Source: Anaeramoeba flamelloides
Lineage: Eukaryota; Metamonada; Anaeramoebidae
Assembly: GCA_027625915.1 (NCBI GenBank)
Contig: JANTQA010000048.1
Coordinates: 2,666,001 to 2,730,000 of the forward strand
DNA length: 64,000 nt
Direction of reading: 5' to 3'
The notes beneath the pieces were generated by a model. The model had not been told where the DNA came from, searched no databases, and saw only the letters and a list, made by a program, of their open reading frames with translations. Shown here one piece after another: positions 32,401 to 42,189 of this stretch. Numbering within the stretch: the stretch's first letter is position 1; every line of letters begins with the position of its first letter. A program made the position numbers and the translations under genes.

Positions 32401-32806
32401 TTTTGTCGGTGTCTTCTGAGTTTTTGATCACATCAACAAGCTTTGGTAATTTTTCAAGCTACCAGTTTTGTCGGCACACATAAAAAAAATCGTATTGTGT
32501 GGTTTATTGGATGAAAAAAAGAAAAAGAAAATTTTTTTGTTTTTGGAGATTTGAAAAAGAAACAAAAAAAAAAAATTGAAAAGAAAAGATCAGCGAAAAA
32601 TTTTGAATACAAACAGGAGGAATACAGATTTCGTTTTTTGAATTGTTTGTGGTTGTGATGTTTCTTCTTTTCATTAAAACCATTTCTCGTTTGCTATGAG
32701 AAATTTTTATATTGTATTCTGCTCTTCTTGATCTTGAGTTCTGTGGCGAAGCTTTTTGTTTAAACTTTTCTTTTCTGTTCTTGAGTTTTCTTTCAAAAAA
32801 TGACAT
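20457..32806 (-). CDS. KPNA: Importin subunit alpha (karyopherin alpha), 7 exons
   Basis: Exons from 5' to 3' on the minus strand: 32806-32615, 32458-32267, 25743-25612, 25462-25438, 25147-24981, 22905-22742 and 21141-20457. The total is 1557 nt (518 residues plus TAA), the usual length. All introns are GT-AG and every join keeps frame. Exon 1 (MSFFERKLKNRKEKF, then RSRRAEYNIKI and LMKRRNI) is the importin-beta-binding domain. The following ARM repeats show FESAWILSNICTG, SVWALGNISGDS, ACWGLSYLSSGN, TIGNVVTGNS, ACWVLSNITAGT and SIWALSNAVWGG, carrying the W and N positions that hold nuclear-localisation signals. The acidic C-terminus (DQDENNNSDYEF) is the expected CAS-exchange end. Exon 4 is a 25-nt microexon. 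Intron 2 is 6.5 kb and full of repeats. Confidence 0.93.
21661..22010 (+). mobile_element. tRNA-derived SINE candidate, copy 1
   Basis: Homologous over about 350 bp to 27561-27915. The head reads TATAGATCAGTGCTAGCACG, like a tRNA D-arm and pol III A box, followed by an anticodon-arm-like CCAGCTTAAAATCTGAAGG. The second-promoter (B box) region is decayed here. Conserved body blocks are TTACAAAAGTC, GGTATAATTT and CTCAATTTATGGAGC, ending near ATCTCTAATT(G/A)AAATT. Confidence 0.4.
22011..22365. repeat. Palindrome cluster, copy 3
   Basis: Starts with the linker GGCGTCAAGTGCCTAAG. It then holds two palindromic AGAATTGAATAAAATCT..AT..TTTTACTC units flanking a longer palindrome centred near 22180 (AGAAAATCTATTGATTTTC core with CCTAGAACACTT ends). 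It lies next to SINE-like copy 1. Confidence 0.65.
22906..24980. other. Importin alpha intron 5 (2.1 kb)
   Basis: Joins ..PFAPYHK to VKKALKYF in phase 0 (donor GTAAGT, acceptor TTTCTTAG). It holds an R1 repeat copy at about 23030-23480. The ORFs at 23963-24202 and 24361-24555 show no family pattern and are taken as chance. Nothing else was recognised. Confidence 0.75.
23030..23480 (+). repeat. Dispersed repeat R1, copy 2
   Basis: Landmarks are TAAACTAAAATTCAAAATTT, TTGAATTACATAACCTGTTT, CCATTTGATCGATCAATAAA and ATAAACCTAATAGAATTT. It matches 33660-34110 in the same orientation most clearly, and the reverse complement of 13800-14350. Confidence 0.6.
25438..25462 (-). other. 25-nt microexon of importin alpha
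   Basis: It encodes SVWALGNI plus the first base of the next codon. It is flanked by acceptor TTTAATTAG and donor GTAAGC, between exons that end DVIEQ and begin GDSLTF. The joined product SVWALGNISGDS is the textbook ARM-repeat motif of importin alpha, so the exon is real despite its size. Confidence 0.92.
27003..27500. mobile_element. Foldback element with ~105-bp inverted ends (F9)
   Basis: The left arm contains GAAAAAAATACCGGACATG, TTGTGAATATTAGTAAAATT and ATTTCATTTATTTACAATC; the right arm contains the complements in reverse order. The 290-bp middle has no readable ORF. The ends are near TA but the exact boundary differs by a few bases between arms. Confidence 0.75.
27561..27915 (+). mobile_element. 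tRNA-derived SINE candidate, copy 2
   Basis: The head reads CCATAGATTTGTGATAAAG (A-box-like), then an anticodon-arm-like CAAACTACAATCCAGAG, then CCCAGATTTTTGAATCC, close to the T-arm and B box GGTTCGAATCC. The spacing is that of a tRNA. The body matches 21661-22010. A palindrome cluster follows immediately, as it does for copy 1. Confidence 0.45.
27920..28285. repeat. Palindrome cluster, copy 4
   Basis: Includes the AAATTTAAAACAATAGAAAG..CCGTTCACTTAAATTCTGG palindrome centred near 28140 and AAAACCTCAAGAAAACC arms, ending in the linker CTTGACGGCACTCTACATCA. It sits between SINE-like copy 2 and a degenerate ORF. Confidence 0.65.
28300..28650 (-). pseudogene. Degenerate coding trace between palindrome clusters
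   Basis: The minus strand gives WKGSTSILKQRNFTNYQKRY and YVYDKNKIKIKSYNLGKK, then IDEDIDHFFMELVVL in another frame. This looks like decayed coding sequence and not random AT-rich DNA, but no family was recognised and it does not clearly align with the 3388 ORF; it may be a different part of the same element. Confidence 0.35.
28655..29215. repeat. Palindrome cluster, copy 5 (expanded)
   Basis: The longest cluster. Repeats of CGTTAGGTTTTTTTTGATCT, AGAATAGAATAAAATC and TTAGGTTTTCTTAAGTTTTA types occur several times with their complements. Units are more diverged than in the other clusters, suggesting local expansion and decay. Confidence 0.6.
29200..29560 (-). pseudogene. Degenerate copy of the cluster-associated ORF
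   Basis: The minus strand retains KRRFKLKKKLENFGF and IENLKLLNKNINQF in the order seen in the intact ORF at 3388-3795 and in the copy at 15 kb. At nucleotide level it is co-linear with 15000-15300 (shared AATAATTTTTAAATA(T/G)TCTTGACCTTTC block). Confidence 0.45.
30375..30600 (+). repeat. Short dispersed repeat R4, copy 2
   Basis: Diverged relative of about 17000-17290; see shared blocks TTTTCTGGGTTT and TTTTTTGGCATTTT. It lies directly upstream of R3 copy 2. Confidence 0.4.
30640..31700 (+). repeat. 1.1 kb dispersed repeat R3, copy 2
   Basis: Co-linear with 11585-12765. It carries a run of 13 G at 31361-31373, where the other copy has only GGTGAGGGGGAG, so the G-tract expanded in this copy. 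Confidence 0.6.
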
Positions 32807-33659
32807 TTGGTTCACAGTTGAGAAAAAAGATGAAAGGTAAAAAATTGAAAAATGATTAATTTTTATGTTTTATAAGATTCTTCAAAAGAAATTGAATTGT
32901 TCTTCTTTTTACAAAGAGATCTATTGGAAAGATCTTGGGGTTGTTTCGATTTTGAAATTAAATTTTAAGGAGGTTGTGTTGTATAAAATAATTTTATTTG
33001 TTTTTAAAAAAATGGTGATAGAAAGGATTGGCAAGTGTGATCTTAGTTTATAAAAAAAGATTTTCTCAAATTTTGGATTTAAAAAATAAAAAACAAAATT
33101 CTAATTATGTCGTTGTTCGAAATATAAAGTATCTTGGTTAAGAAATATAAAAAATGCATTCAAAAAATGTTTTGTGAGCAAAATTTAGCTCGAATAAAGT
33201 TATTGTGTCTCTAAGATAGTTTTTTCGATTTGAATTTGAATCTTTAATTGGTTACTGTGTGAGAAATCATTCTCTTTATCCAAGATAGATAAACTTTTGA
33301 AAACTGTTAAATTTTTTGGTGAAAATATTATAAGAAATTTAAACATAATCACCAACAATTGGATTTTTGGTTAATTTCCAGTAAAAATGAATTGTATCGT
33401 CATTAAGGGACCTGGGTATTTCAATAGTTGGATTAAATTTATCCTTATAGTTTTGAATTTTTTTTTTTTTTATAAATTCTCAATATGTCACTGAAATGTT
33501 AATTCTTTAATAATAAAGTAAATGCTATTTAGTGAATTCAAAATCATCATGCTATGCTTTTTTTTTTGATGTATATCTTAGAATAAATTTGTTTTTTCTC
33601 TTTTTTTTTGAATATATTAGTCTCTTTTTCATAAATAAATTTTAATTAAATTCAATAAT

Positions 33660-34110
33660 TACTTATTTTCTTAACATATGTTCAACATAATAAACTAAAA
33701 TTCAAAATTTTCCATAAGGTTAAATCGATCCAAATATGGTAATAATACAATTTCATTCAAATTTGAAATAATTTTAATCTTTTGTATAATATTAATAACA
33801 TTAATTAATCTTTATAGTTTTTTGTTTTCTTTTAATTTTTTGAATTACATAACTTGTTTTATTGGATCAATTTTTTTTTCAACAATTGGTGTTTTGTTAA
33901 AATTGGGTTTTTAGATAGAAAAGAACTTAAATAAAATTATTTGGTGGTATATAACTCTTTAATAGATCAAATAAACCTAATAGAATTTTTCCAAATTTAC
34001 AAATGTGTTTATTATTTTTTTACCTTCTCCAAAAATTTTAATTTGATGATGATTTATGTGTATTGATAATTATTTATTTTTTGTTTTGTGAGGATTTTAA
34101 TTTATAAGCA
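33660..34110 (+). repeat. Dispersed repeat R1, copy 3
   Basis: Clear relative of 23030-23480 in the same orientation: TAAACTAAAATTCAAAATTT, TTGAATTACATAACTTGTTT and ATAAACCTAATAGAATTTTT occur in the same order and spacing. Confidence 0.6.
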
Positions 34111-34324
34111 AGTGTTTACATTACAATTATTGAATGTTTCTAATTTGGTATTTCTCCGAGATGTGATTAAATAAGATTTTTTTCACAAATCGAATTTTGT
34201 TGTGTTAAAATTTTTTAATTGAGAATTCCTTGTGTTTTTTCATTTTTTTCTACATAAACCTTAATTATAATTCTTTTTTGATTATTTTATGATTAAATTG
34301 ACTCTAAAATTAATAAATAGTTTT

Positions 34325-34328
<4 letters not shown>

Positions 34329-34369
<41 letters not shown>

Positions 34370-34377
34370 TTAACACT
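34329..34377. repeat. (AT)n microsatellite
   Basis: About 49 bp of uninterrupted alternating A and T. Confidence 0.97.
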
Positions 34378-34719
34378 ATTTCACAAAGTGTGACTAGCCT
34401 GAAATAATATCTTTAAAAACAAATATTTCCTTTAGTATTCAAGAACAGCAAATAATTAAATCTGATTTTATAGTTAACTTTGAAATCATTCTAAATTTAA
34501 GATAGTCCAATATTTTCAAAATTAAAAAAAAAATAAAACCAAAAACTCAAATAAAAAGTAAATCACAATTTTTAAAAATTAGCTTTCCAGATTTTTTCTT
34601 ACAGGACTTTCACTGAAAAAAGGTTTAAATCGAATTTAATTATTAGCGAAAATCTTGTTGTTAAAAGAAATTACAGTGGCTCAATTTTGTTAACGGTTTT
34701 TGATCTTTTTGAAGATTTT

Positions 34720-34935
34720 TTTTTTTTTTTCACATGATCTTTTGCCAAAAAAAGGGATCAAAAAAAAAAAATGAAGAAAAACAAAAAATAAAAAAAAAAA
34801 AAAAAGAAAAACAAAAAAAAAAAAAAAAAAGGGGGGGAAGAAAGAAATAGAATAAAAAGAAAAAGAAAATTTTTCCAAACAAAAGAAAAAGAAAAAGAAA
34901 AAGAAAAAGAAAAGAAAAACAAAAAAAAAAAAAAT
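34720..34935. repeat. Purine-rich low-complexity tract
   Basis: More than 200 bp almost entirely A and G on the plus strand, including long A runs, a seven-G run near 34842 and (AAAAAG)n around 34881-34912. Overlapping F-rich ORFs on the minus strand are its direct translation. Confidence 0.9.
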
Positions 34936-35929
34936 TTGCAAAATTAGAAAAAATCAATGTGATCCAAAAATTTGTATATATTTTTTTGATAAGAATATAA
35001 AATAAACCCTCAAAAAAACTTCCACCGCCATTAAGATTCTACAGTTATTGAAATTTTTGGAAAATAGTTTCTTATTTGTACAATTGTGGTGACATACTAA
35101 ATATAAATTATAAATATTGTTCCAAAGATTAAAGCAAAGGGGTTGTGTTTTGAAAAAAAAATATTAAAAATAAAACTCAAAGATAAAAACTCTAACGAAT
35201 GGAAAATTGGTGAAATCATGTAAAACGTGTTTCAAAATTATTTTAGTTCGACTTTTTGATTGATAAATAACAATTTTATTCATCCAGCCAATTATCCAAT
35301 AAAGTTATTTTTTAGAAGAATTCGTTCTAAAATTGATCTTTTGAACAATAGTTCAAATTATATCAATTGAAGGAAAAATGATATTGAAATTTATTTTTCA
35401 AATTTCAACATAATAGAAAAGAAATTTGTTTCTAAAAAACTGGAATGGAAAAAAATACCAAAGAAATAAAACTAAAATAAAAAAATGGTTACAAAGTGTT
35501 CAAATATTAAATATAAGATCTTGAAAGAAATATGATTTTTTGATTTTTTCTAATATCTTTTTTAAAAAATTTGATTTTAATTTTTAAATTTTTTTGTGAA
35601 TAAAGTGTAACTTGGTCTATTTTTTTTCTCCTCTTTTTCTAATATCCATCCATTTTTATTATATTTTTTAATCTAGTATTCCTGTTTAAAATTAATTGTA
35701 CTACTCAAAATATACAATTTAACAACCTCGTCGTTAGGATTTAAATTTTAAACTGATTATCAATTTACAATTCTCTGATTTTCATTTTGTTTCAGATCCT
35801 TTGTTGAGAGATGTGTTCTAGTGTATCTACTAAAAAGTGGTGGGGTGGTGTCTGAACTTAGAAATAGATATCTCAAAGTACGATTGTGAATGAAAATTGG
35901 AAAATGAAAACAAATTTTATTTTCATCTA

Positions 35930-36129
35930 TACACTCATTTCCGCTTTTAAGGCACAATCTTTCAACAAAATTTAAGGCACGAAAAAAATCTCAAATTAAG
36001 GCTCAAAATTCAGATTCTAGTAAAATAATTTGTAAAGAAAAAAAATCCAAATTTTATGCCTTGATTTGAGATTTTTTTGTGCCTTAAATTCCGTTCAAAG
36101 TTTGTGCCTTAAATTTGAAACTGGCTGTA
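35930..36129. mobile_element. 201-bp foldback MITE (F1), copy 3
   Basis: Diverged copy of the family. It starts TACACTCATTTCCGCTTTTA and ends with an arm ending ACTGGCTGTA; the internal GGCACAAACTTTCAACG blocks are recognisable with several changes (CAATCTTTCAAC, CAAAGTTTGTGCC). TA ends. Confidence 0.85.
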
Positions 36130-36873
36130 ATAAATAAAATATTTAACTTCAATTTATTTAAAATGCTTTTTAAGGATAATTTTCCTTTTTAATATATTTT
36201 TCCAATATTTTTTCTAATGTTGAAACATTTCAGATAACATGTGTATTGTTTTATTGTTTTCCAATATCCATGATTTTAATAAACAAAAATTTCATAATAA
36301 ATGGCCCAATTGTTTTTTTTTTTTTTTTTTTATATTATTTTTAGATTAAAACACTAATATTTCTAGTGTATAGAACTGAATATTAAAATAATATTTTTTT
36401 TAAAATAATAGATAACTTCAATTTATAAAAATATTTATTTTTAAAAATATGAATTTTACTCGGTCAATGTTTTTGAAATGTGATTTACAATAGATAACAT
36501 GTTTTACTTTATATACCACCAAAAATACATGTTACAGTATTTGGTAACACCTTATATAATTAAAAAAATTATAAATTTTGTTCATTTTTTTCTAACATTT
36601 TAGAGATATGTTTATTGATATTTTATTTACTTTCTTTCAAATTTTAGAACACTTTGATCATGTGTAACATGTCTATATCGCACAAATAACATTTTACCCG
36701 GTATATAAAATACCATGTTTTTTTTTTATTAAGGAAAAAGTGAAACTTTTTAGAAGAAGAGTTTTAGGATTTATAAAAAGGTAATTATCTAATGTTTGTT
36801 TTTTTTTTTTTTATTTTTTTTTAAAAGTTTTTTTCAGACCTATTAAAATAGTTGATTAGTCAAAATAAAGGTT

Positions 36874-37102
36874 TACTGTTAATGAAAAAATAAAAAGATC
36901 AAAATTTTCATTCAGCTTTCCAAAATAAATCACAATCAAAGTATTAAAATAAATCATCAAGGGTACCCAATTCTAAAATGGGTAAATTAATATTTTAGGC
37001 TTCTATTAAGAAATTAAAAATTTGAAATATTACAGGATTTTATAAACTCTTTTGGGAAAGCTGAATAAAAATTTTGTTCCATTTATTTTGCAACAAACAG
37101 TA
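36874..37102. mobile_element. ~225-bp MITE (family F2), copy 1
   Basis: Inverted ends: TACTGTTAATGAAAAAATAA, then AAAATTTTCATTCAGCTTTCC on the left; the right end is the complement, ending CAACAAACAGTA. The middle is unique. Two further copies are at 43676 and 50927. Confidence 0.8.
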
Positions 37103-37979
37103 TATAAATGTATATTCAATTTTAAATACTGTTTTAAAAAAAAACAAAAAAATAAATTTATTCTGATACTTTAAAAAAAAAAACAACAATTATCGATTTT
37201 ATGAACATTTAATTATTTTCAAACACAAAGAAATTAGAGAACACAGTTTATTGAGTATCTGATAAAAAAAATACTTTACTGGTGGTGTAAGGAGGGTTGT
37301 CTCTTAAAAACACAACCTCGTTTTATTCTCATCCCTTTTAAATGGATTTAAATCTTTTTGATAATGTAAAATTTTTATTTTAAAGTTAAACTTTGATTTA
37401 ACCTCTTTTTTTTTGGAAAGGGATAATAACGATAAATGTTCTGTTAACAAGATTTGATTAAGGTTGTAGGTTTATTGTTTTTAAACCACAATGTAATTCA
37501 TTTAATAACTGGCCAGAAAACCAATTTCAACTTTTTTTCAAAAAAAAAAAATGCATTAACAAAAAGATAAAGAGTCGCAATTAAAAAATTTACCTGTATC
37601 AAAGTTTTCAAACAAACTCAGTTTATTGAAGATCACCAAACCCTTCTTAATAATAGAATATTGATAAAAACCTATACATTTAGAATTCTGTAAAATCATC
37701 AAAAAAAAAAATTTAAATATCAATTTATTTGAATTGTAAACAGACTATTAAACAAACGGTTTTCAAACGAGGCGGAAAATTAGAATCACATTAATTTACC
37801 TAAAAAAATAAAATTTTTTTGGAAATCGAAATATTGATAAAAAAAAATATCCACTTCTGTTTTCTTTTTCTATTCAAAATTGTATGTTAAAAAAAGTAAG
37901 TTATAATTTTTTACTCTTTTCCTTTTTTTCATTCTTTTTAGAATAGTAAAATAGAAAAGAGGTGAATTTTTCTTTCGTT

Positions 37980-38240
37980 TTTTTTTCATAATATATCCTA
38001 CACTTTACTTTTATTTTAGACAGCTATTGGCCCAACACTTTCACTTATTTTCATTGTTTATAAATAAATTTCAAAGAAATTGGTTTAAATTTGGGATCAA
38101 TTTAATATTTTTGTTTTATTCGATATTTTTAGTTTCCTTTCAGATGAGTTACCGAAGAGTCACAAATTACAGGTTCTGAAAAATTATAAAATAAGATCAA
38201 GAACAAAATTAACTCAATTTAAATTTCAAATTTTCAGTAC
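37980..38240 (+). repeat. Short dispersed repeat R8, copy 1
   Basis: Diverged match to about 44470-44720: TTCACTT(A/T)T, AATAAATTTCAAAGAAAT, a CAGTTT/GGTTCT..GAGAATTGTATAATAAGA-like block and TTTAAATTTCAAA in order. An F2 MITE lies upstream of both copies. Confidence 0.35.
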
Positions 38241-38895
38241 TTTTAAAAAGGAATACAATCCATGGTAGATGGTTACACTGTGATTTCTTATCATTCAAAC
38301 TTTGTTTTTTTGATTACTCAAAATCCCTACACAAATTAAAAAAAAGTAAGTTGTATGTACAAAAAACAGTGAAAATTTGAAAACATTTCTCACCAAATAA
38401 AACTCTTCAAAAAATGTGGATTAAATTGGTGACTACGTAATAAAAAAAATAGTAAGCTCAACGAAACAGAATTAGTCATTAGTACAGAATTTTATGTTCC
38501 TTTTCAATTGAAAAATAAAATTTATTACATGTTGGAAAAATTCTTTTTTACTTATAAAGTGTAGAATGTGAACTCTCAGAAAATCGATTTTTGAAAGTGT
38601 CTTAGTGTAAAAAGTATGAGTGTTTGTGATCAAATTATGCTTTTGAACTCTATCAATCTTAAAAAGTTGACAAAAGACAGAAACCGCGACGAAAAAAAAA
38701 AACCAAAAACTAAAAACCAAAAACAATCAAAAGGTTTAACAATTTATTTTTGAAAAAAAAAAAGCAATAAAATGATTAAAATGATTCCACCCCACAATTA
38801 ACGAGATGAAACTATTTGGTTTATTCATCAAAAAAATATTTACAGTTTATTTTGCAAATCTAATATTCACAAAATTAATTTAATCTAAATACAGG

Positions 38896-39429
38896 TTAGT
38901 TATTATTTCGAGGGATCGATTGTCGGTGTTGTGTTTTATTAGAAGCTCTTTTGAGTTCAATTGCTTGTCGTTGTTTTCTTCTTGCGATTCGTTTCAACTG
39001 TAAAGGCGAAAATAATTGTTTTTGAGAATTTGGGTTGCTTTTTTTGATTGACTTCCTTAAATTATTGATTTTTGCATAGATGGTATTTTTGTTGACTTTT
39101 GGAAAGGAAATGAAATGAAAGCCAGAATTGTGATTGGTTTGGTTTTTGTGCCTTTCGGTTCTTTCTTTTTGTTGGTGCATAAAGCCGCTGCACATATCAA
39201 TTTCTTTTTGGAGCCTTGCTAAAAAATTCATGCCTTCTCTGATAACGGATTCTTTTTTGGTGTTCTCGGAAATTTCAGGATCTGTTGCAGATGTCAGCTC
39301 GGAAAAAAATGTATCAACAGAAACATTTTCAAAGTTGGTGCTGGCTTCAAAAGTCTCAGGATTTATTTGTAATCCTAATTCTTGAAGCTCAAAAAGTTTG
39401 TTCGAAAAATTAAGTGATGATGTTTTCAT
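38896..39429 (-). CDS. Unrecognised 177-residue protein
   Basis: A single ORF runs from ATG (39429-39427) to TAA. Base and codon use are richer in G/C than the flanks, and the residue mix (including C, H, W-free, many E/Q/S/T) is protein-like and not the K/N/I/F pattern of chance ORFs here. An in-frame TAG lies a few codons upstream of the ATG, inside a possible acceptor (AAATTTTTAG), so a 5' UTR intron is possible. Residues about 60-100 look helical (KKESVIREGMNFLARLQKEI). The C-terminal third is strongly basic (LQLKRIARRKQRQAIELKR) and could be a nuclear-localisation or nucleic-acid-binding tail. No known domain was recognised, and it may be one exon of a larger gene. Confidence 0.6.
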   Translation of the reverse strand: MKTSSLNFSNKLFELQELGLQINPETFEASTNFENVSVDTFFSELTSATDPEISENTKKESVIREGMNFLARLQKEIDMCSGFMHQQKERTERHKNQTNHNSGFHFISFPKVNKNTIYAKINNLRKSIKKSNPNSQKQLFSPLQLKRIARRKQRQAIELKRASNKTQHRQSIPRNNN

Positions 39430-40593
39430 GATATTCGATTTCTAAAAATTTAAAGTAAAAAAAAATAAATTTATTTTTCTAATAAATTGTTGAAAAATAG
39501 ATATTTCAGTTTTTTACGAGCGTTTTTTTGAGGGTTACAATTTATTCTCGAATGTGAAAAATTTTTCCAATTCGAGAATGTTTATTTTTCTGTTTTTAAA
39601 AAAAATAATCATAAATAGATCACTTTATTTTTCCTGTCCACTCAATTTTTCTTTTCAAAATGAGAGTAGAACAGGTAAATGAAAATAACCTTTTTCCAGA
39701 ACTTCGCATCTTTCCTTTATTATATTTTTCGATATTTTCAAAAAAAAATTGCCAAATAATCAGATGTAATGCTGAAACAATTTGAAACTTGACTGGATCT
39801 TTAGGATCACAGCATATATCTTTTTAACACTTTTTTTTCATTTACATCTTAGTAAAATATGGGTATCAGAATTAAAGAAAAGTATTTTCCTTCTTAATCA
39901 CCATATTTTTCTGTTTTTTTAAAATGTCTGTGCCTTTTTGAAAAGTAACTAAACAAAGGTTTTTAATCAGACAAAGTCAAATTAGACATTATTATTTTCA
40001 AAAAATACAACAGACTTGAGATTTAATGTAGAACATTTTTGGAACAAAAAGTCAAATAGAAATATTTCATTAATAGATCACATAAATAGAAATAAATTTG
40101 AAAAATTATACTAACACCAAAACAGAAGTAGCTCTCAGACTAATATCACATTACCTTACGATCTCTTGTTTAAAAGTTTTCAAAACAACCCTCAAAGGAG
40201 GAATATTTTTACATAAGATTCTGTCGGAATTGGAGTGTTATGCAAAAACAAGAAAAGTGCTTTTTCAATTTTTCTCATTTTAGGAAAAAAAAAAACAGTG
40301 AAGGTTAAAATATTGGTGTGTAATAAACTTGTGTTAACAATTAAAAAATCACAAAATAAGATCTGTAAAAGTAATAAGCTTCTTCAACAGATACTTTAAT
40401 TATAAAAGAAAAACTGTCTAATCTCACATTTTACTTTTTTTTTTATTTGGTTAAATGAAGGTATTATCTCAATTTTTAAATATCTTCAACTTTTACTTCC
40501 AAAAGATATTGATGATTAGAACGGATGTCCTACAAAAATTGGCATTATATTTCCGAATTATTAAACTCGAATGCAATTTGTAAGTTTTTCTTT

Positions 40594-41632
40594 TACAGTA
40601 TGTTAAATAACCCGTGTCGACTTAAATAATTGTCGTTTTTTAAAATTTAACTGTGGTTTTTTGAAAAACGTGTTTTTAACTGTTGTTTTCCAACTTTTTT
40701 CAGTTGTTTTCGTTTTTTATCTGTGGTCAACAATTAAAAGTTTTTAAAAGTATGTTTATTTTTAAAAAAAAAGAAGTCTATCTTGATAATATTACTGTCA
40801 TTCTCAAAGCCATAATTGAAATTTTTATTCAAAGTTTTCTAAAATATTATTTCTTCTATTTTAAATCAAAAATTGAAAGATCTTGTTATAATCTCTGAAA
40901 ATTGATCTTATCAGAGATTTAATTTCCTCTCATTATTAAACTTGTTAAAAATGAATTGATTTATAAATAATTTGTTCATTGGGTATGTTCTTGTCGAATT
41001 TTAGATCAGATAAAATATCGTATAATTAACTTTTGATTCGATATGAAATAATCTTTCATTTTGGATTCTTATCTCCTCCAATATAGGCAAATCAAAACAA
41101 GTAAATAATTAAACCAAATACAAGATATGATTTGAAGACGATTGGCTCAAAGGAAAAAAGAAAATGAATTGAAATTTTTTTGGTTCCTAGCTTTTTTAAA
41201 AAACTTTGGAAAATTGATATCTCATTTTGTTAATATTCCGAGGTACAAGCAAAAAAGTTTTTAAGGAACTTGTTTTATCCTTTTTAGTGTTTTTTTTTTG
41301 TATTTATTCAAACTGAAAGATTTGGGTTTTAATATTTCTGGGTGTTTTGTTTAAATTTGGTTCAATTAGATCTCTTTTATCAGGAGATTGGTCTTGAAAG
41401 TTATAGAAAAACACTATGATCATATGATCTATTTAACATATTGTTTGATTTGAAATTAGAGTTAAACGGAACTGTATTTTTTTGTTGAACACAAAATAAA
41501 AACAGAAAACCACAGTTAAAGAAAAAAAAAAAACGTTTAAAAAAAAAAAACCACAGTTAAAGAAAAAAACAACACAAATAATTTTCAAGAACACATATTA
41601 AAACGCCGACACGGGTTATTGAACATACTGTA
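40594..41632. mobile_element. 1.04 kb non-autonomous Tc1/mariner-like element (F4)
   Basis: Inverted ends of about 27 bp: TACAGTATGTTAAATAACCC on the left (continuing GTGTCG) and the complement of TACAGTATGTTCAATAACCC on the right. CAGT termini next to TA are typical of Tc1/mariner/pogo-type elements. Inside each arm lies a second inverted block (AACTGTGGTTTTT). No transposase ORF was found; the longest ORF (40683-40898) has no DDE or helix-turn-helix pattern. Confidence 0.75.
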
Positions 41633-42189
41633 GATTTGAGTTGCTAATTTTTTTCAAAAGATAATTCAGAAAAAAAAACACACTTTCTTAATTTACGATT
41701 TTTATTTTCTTTCGCCTTTTCTTCTTACGAAGAACTTATGGTTGTTATTTCATTTTATATTCAAATATGGTTTTGTAAAAATCAACATTTAGAATAAAAA
41801 TTATGCGATTATTTTTTAAATCAAATTGAGAACTTTTTGAACTTTATTTGGAATCGTAAAATGATGAAAACAAAACCACAGTCCAAAAAATAATAGAAAG
41901 TACATCAAAAGAATAAATACCAGTCAACAAGATCCTAATACTTTTTTTTTTTTTTTTTTTTTTTTGAATAACAACTTATCAAGCTAGACAAGAAAACAGA
42001 ACCTGTTCAATTTCCATAACTTTTTCTGTTTGTCTCAATTAAATAAAATATTCAAAGTCATTTAGTTTTAATCAAAACAAATATGGAAAGATTTTTCGCA
42101 CAAATACAATAGAAAAAATTTGGTTCTTTTAACATCCCAAATACTTGTTTTTTGACCAAATAAGGGACTTTTGAAAAAAAAAACGTGGA

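Larger units (their letters stand above)
32807..38895. other. Spacer upstream of importin alpha
   Basis: No gene recognised. It contains the importin alpha 5' flank, an R1 copy (33660-34110), an (AT)n tract (34329-34377), a purine-rich low-complexity block (34720-34935), an F1 MITE (35930-36129), an F2 MITE (36874-37102) and an R8 block (about 37980-38240). ORFs at 34690-34957 are translations of the purine block; 32865-33053, 35760-35957 and 38472-38726 have no family pattern. Confidence 0.55.

Noticed and set aside
34690-34957. Two overlapping F-rich minus-strand ORFs
   Set aside because: They are translations of the purine-rich low-complexity tract.
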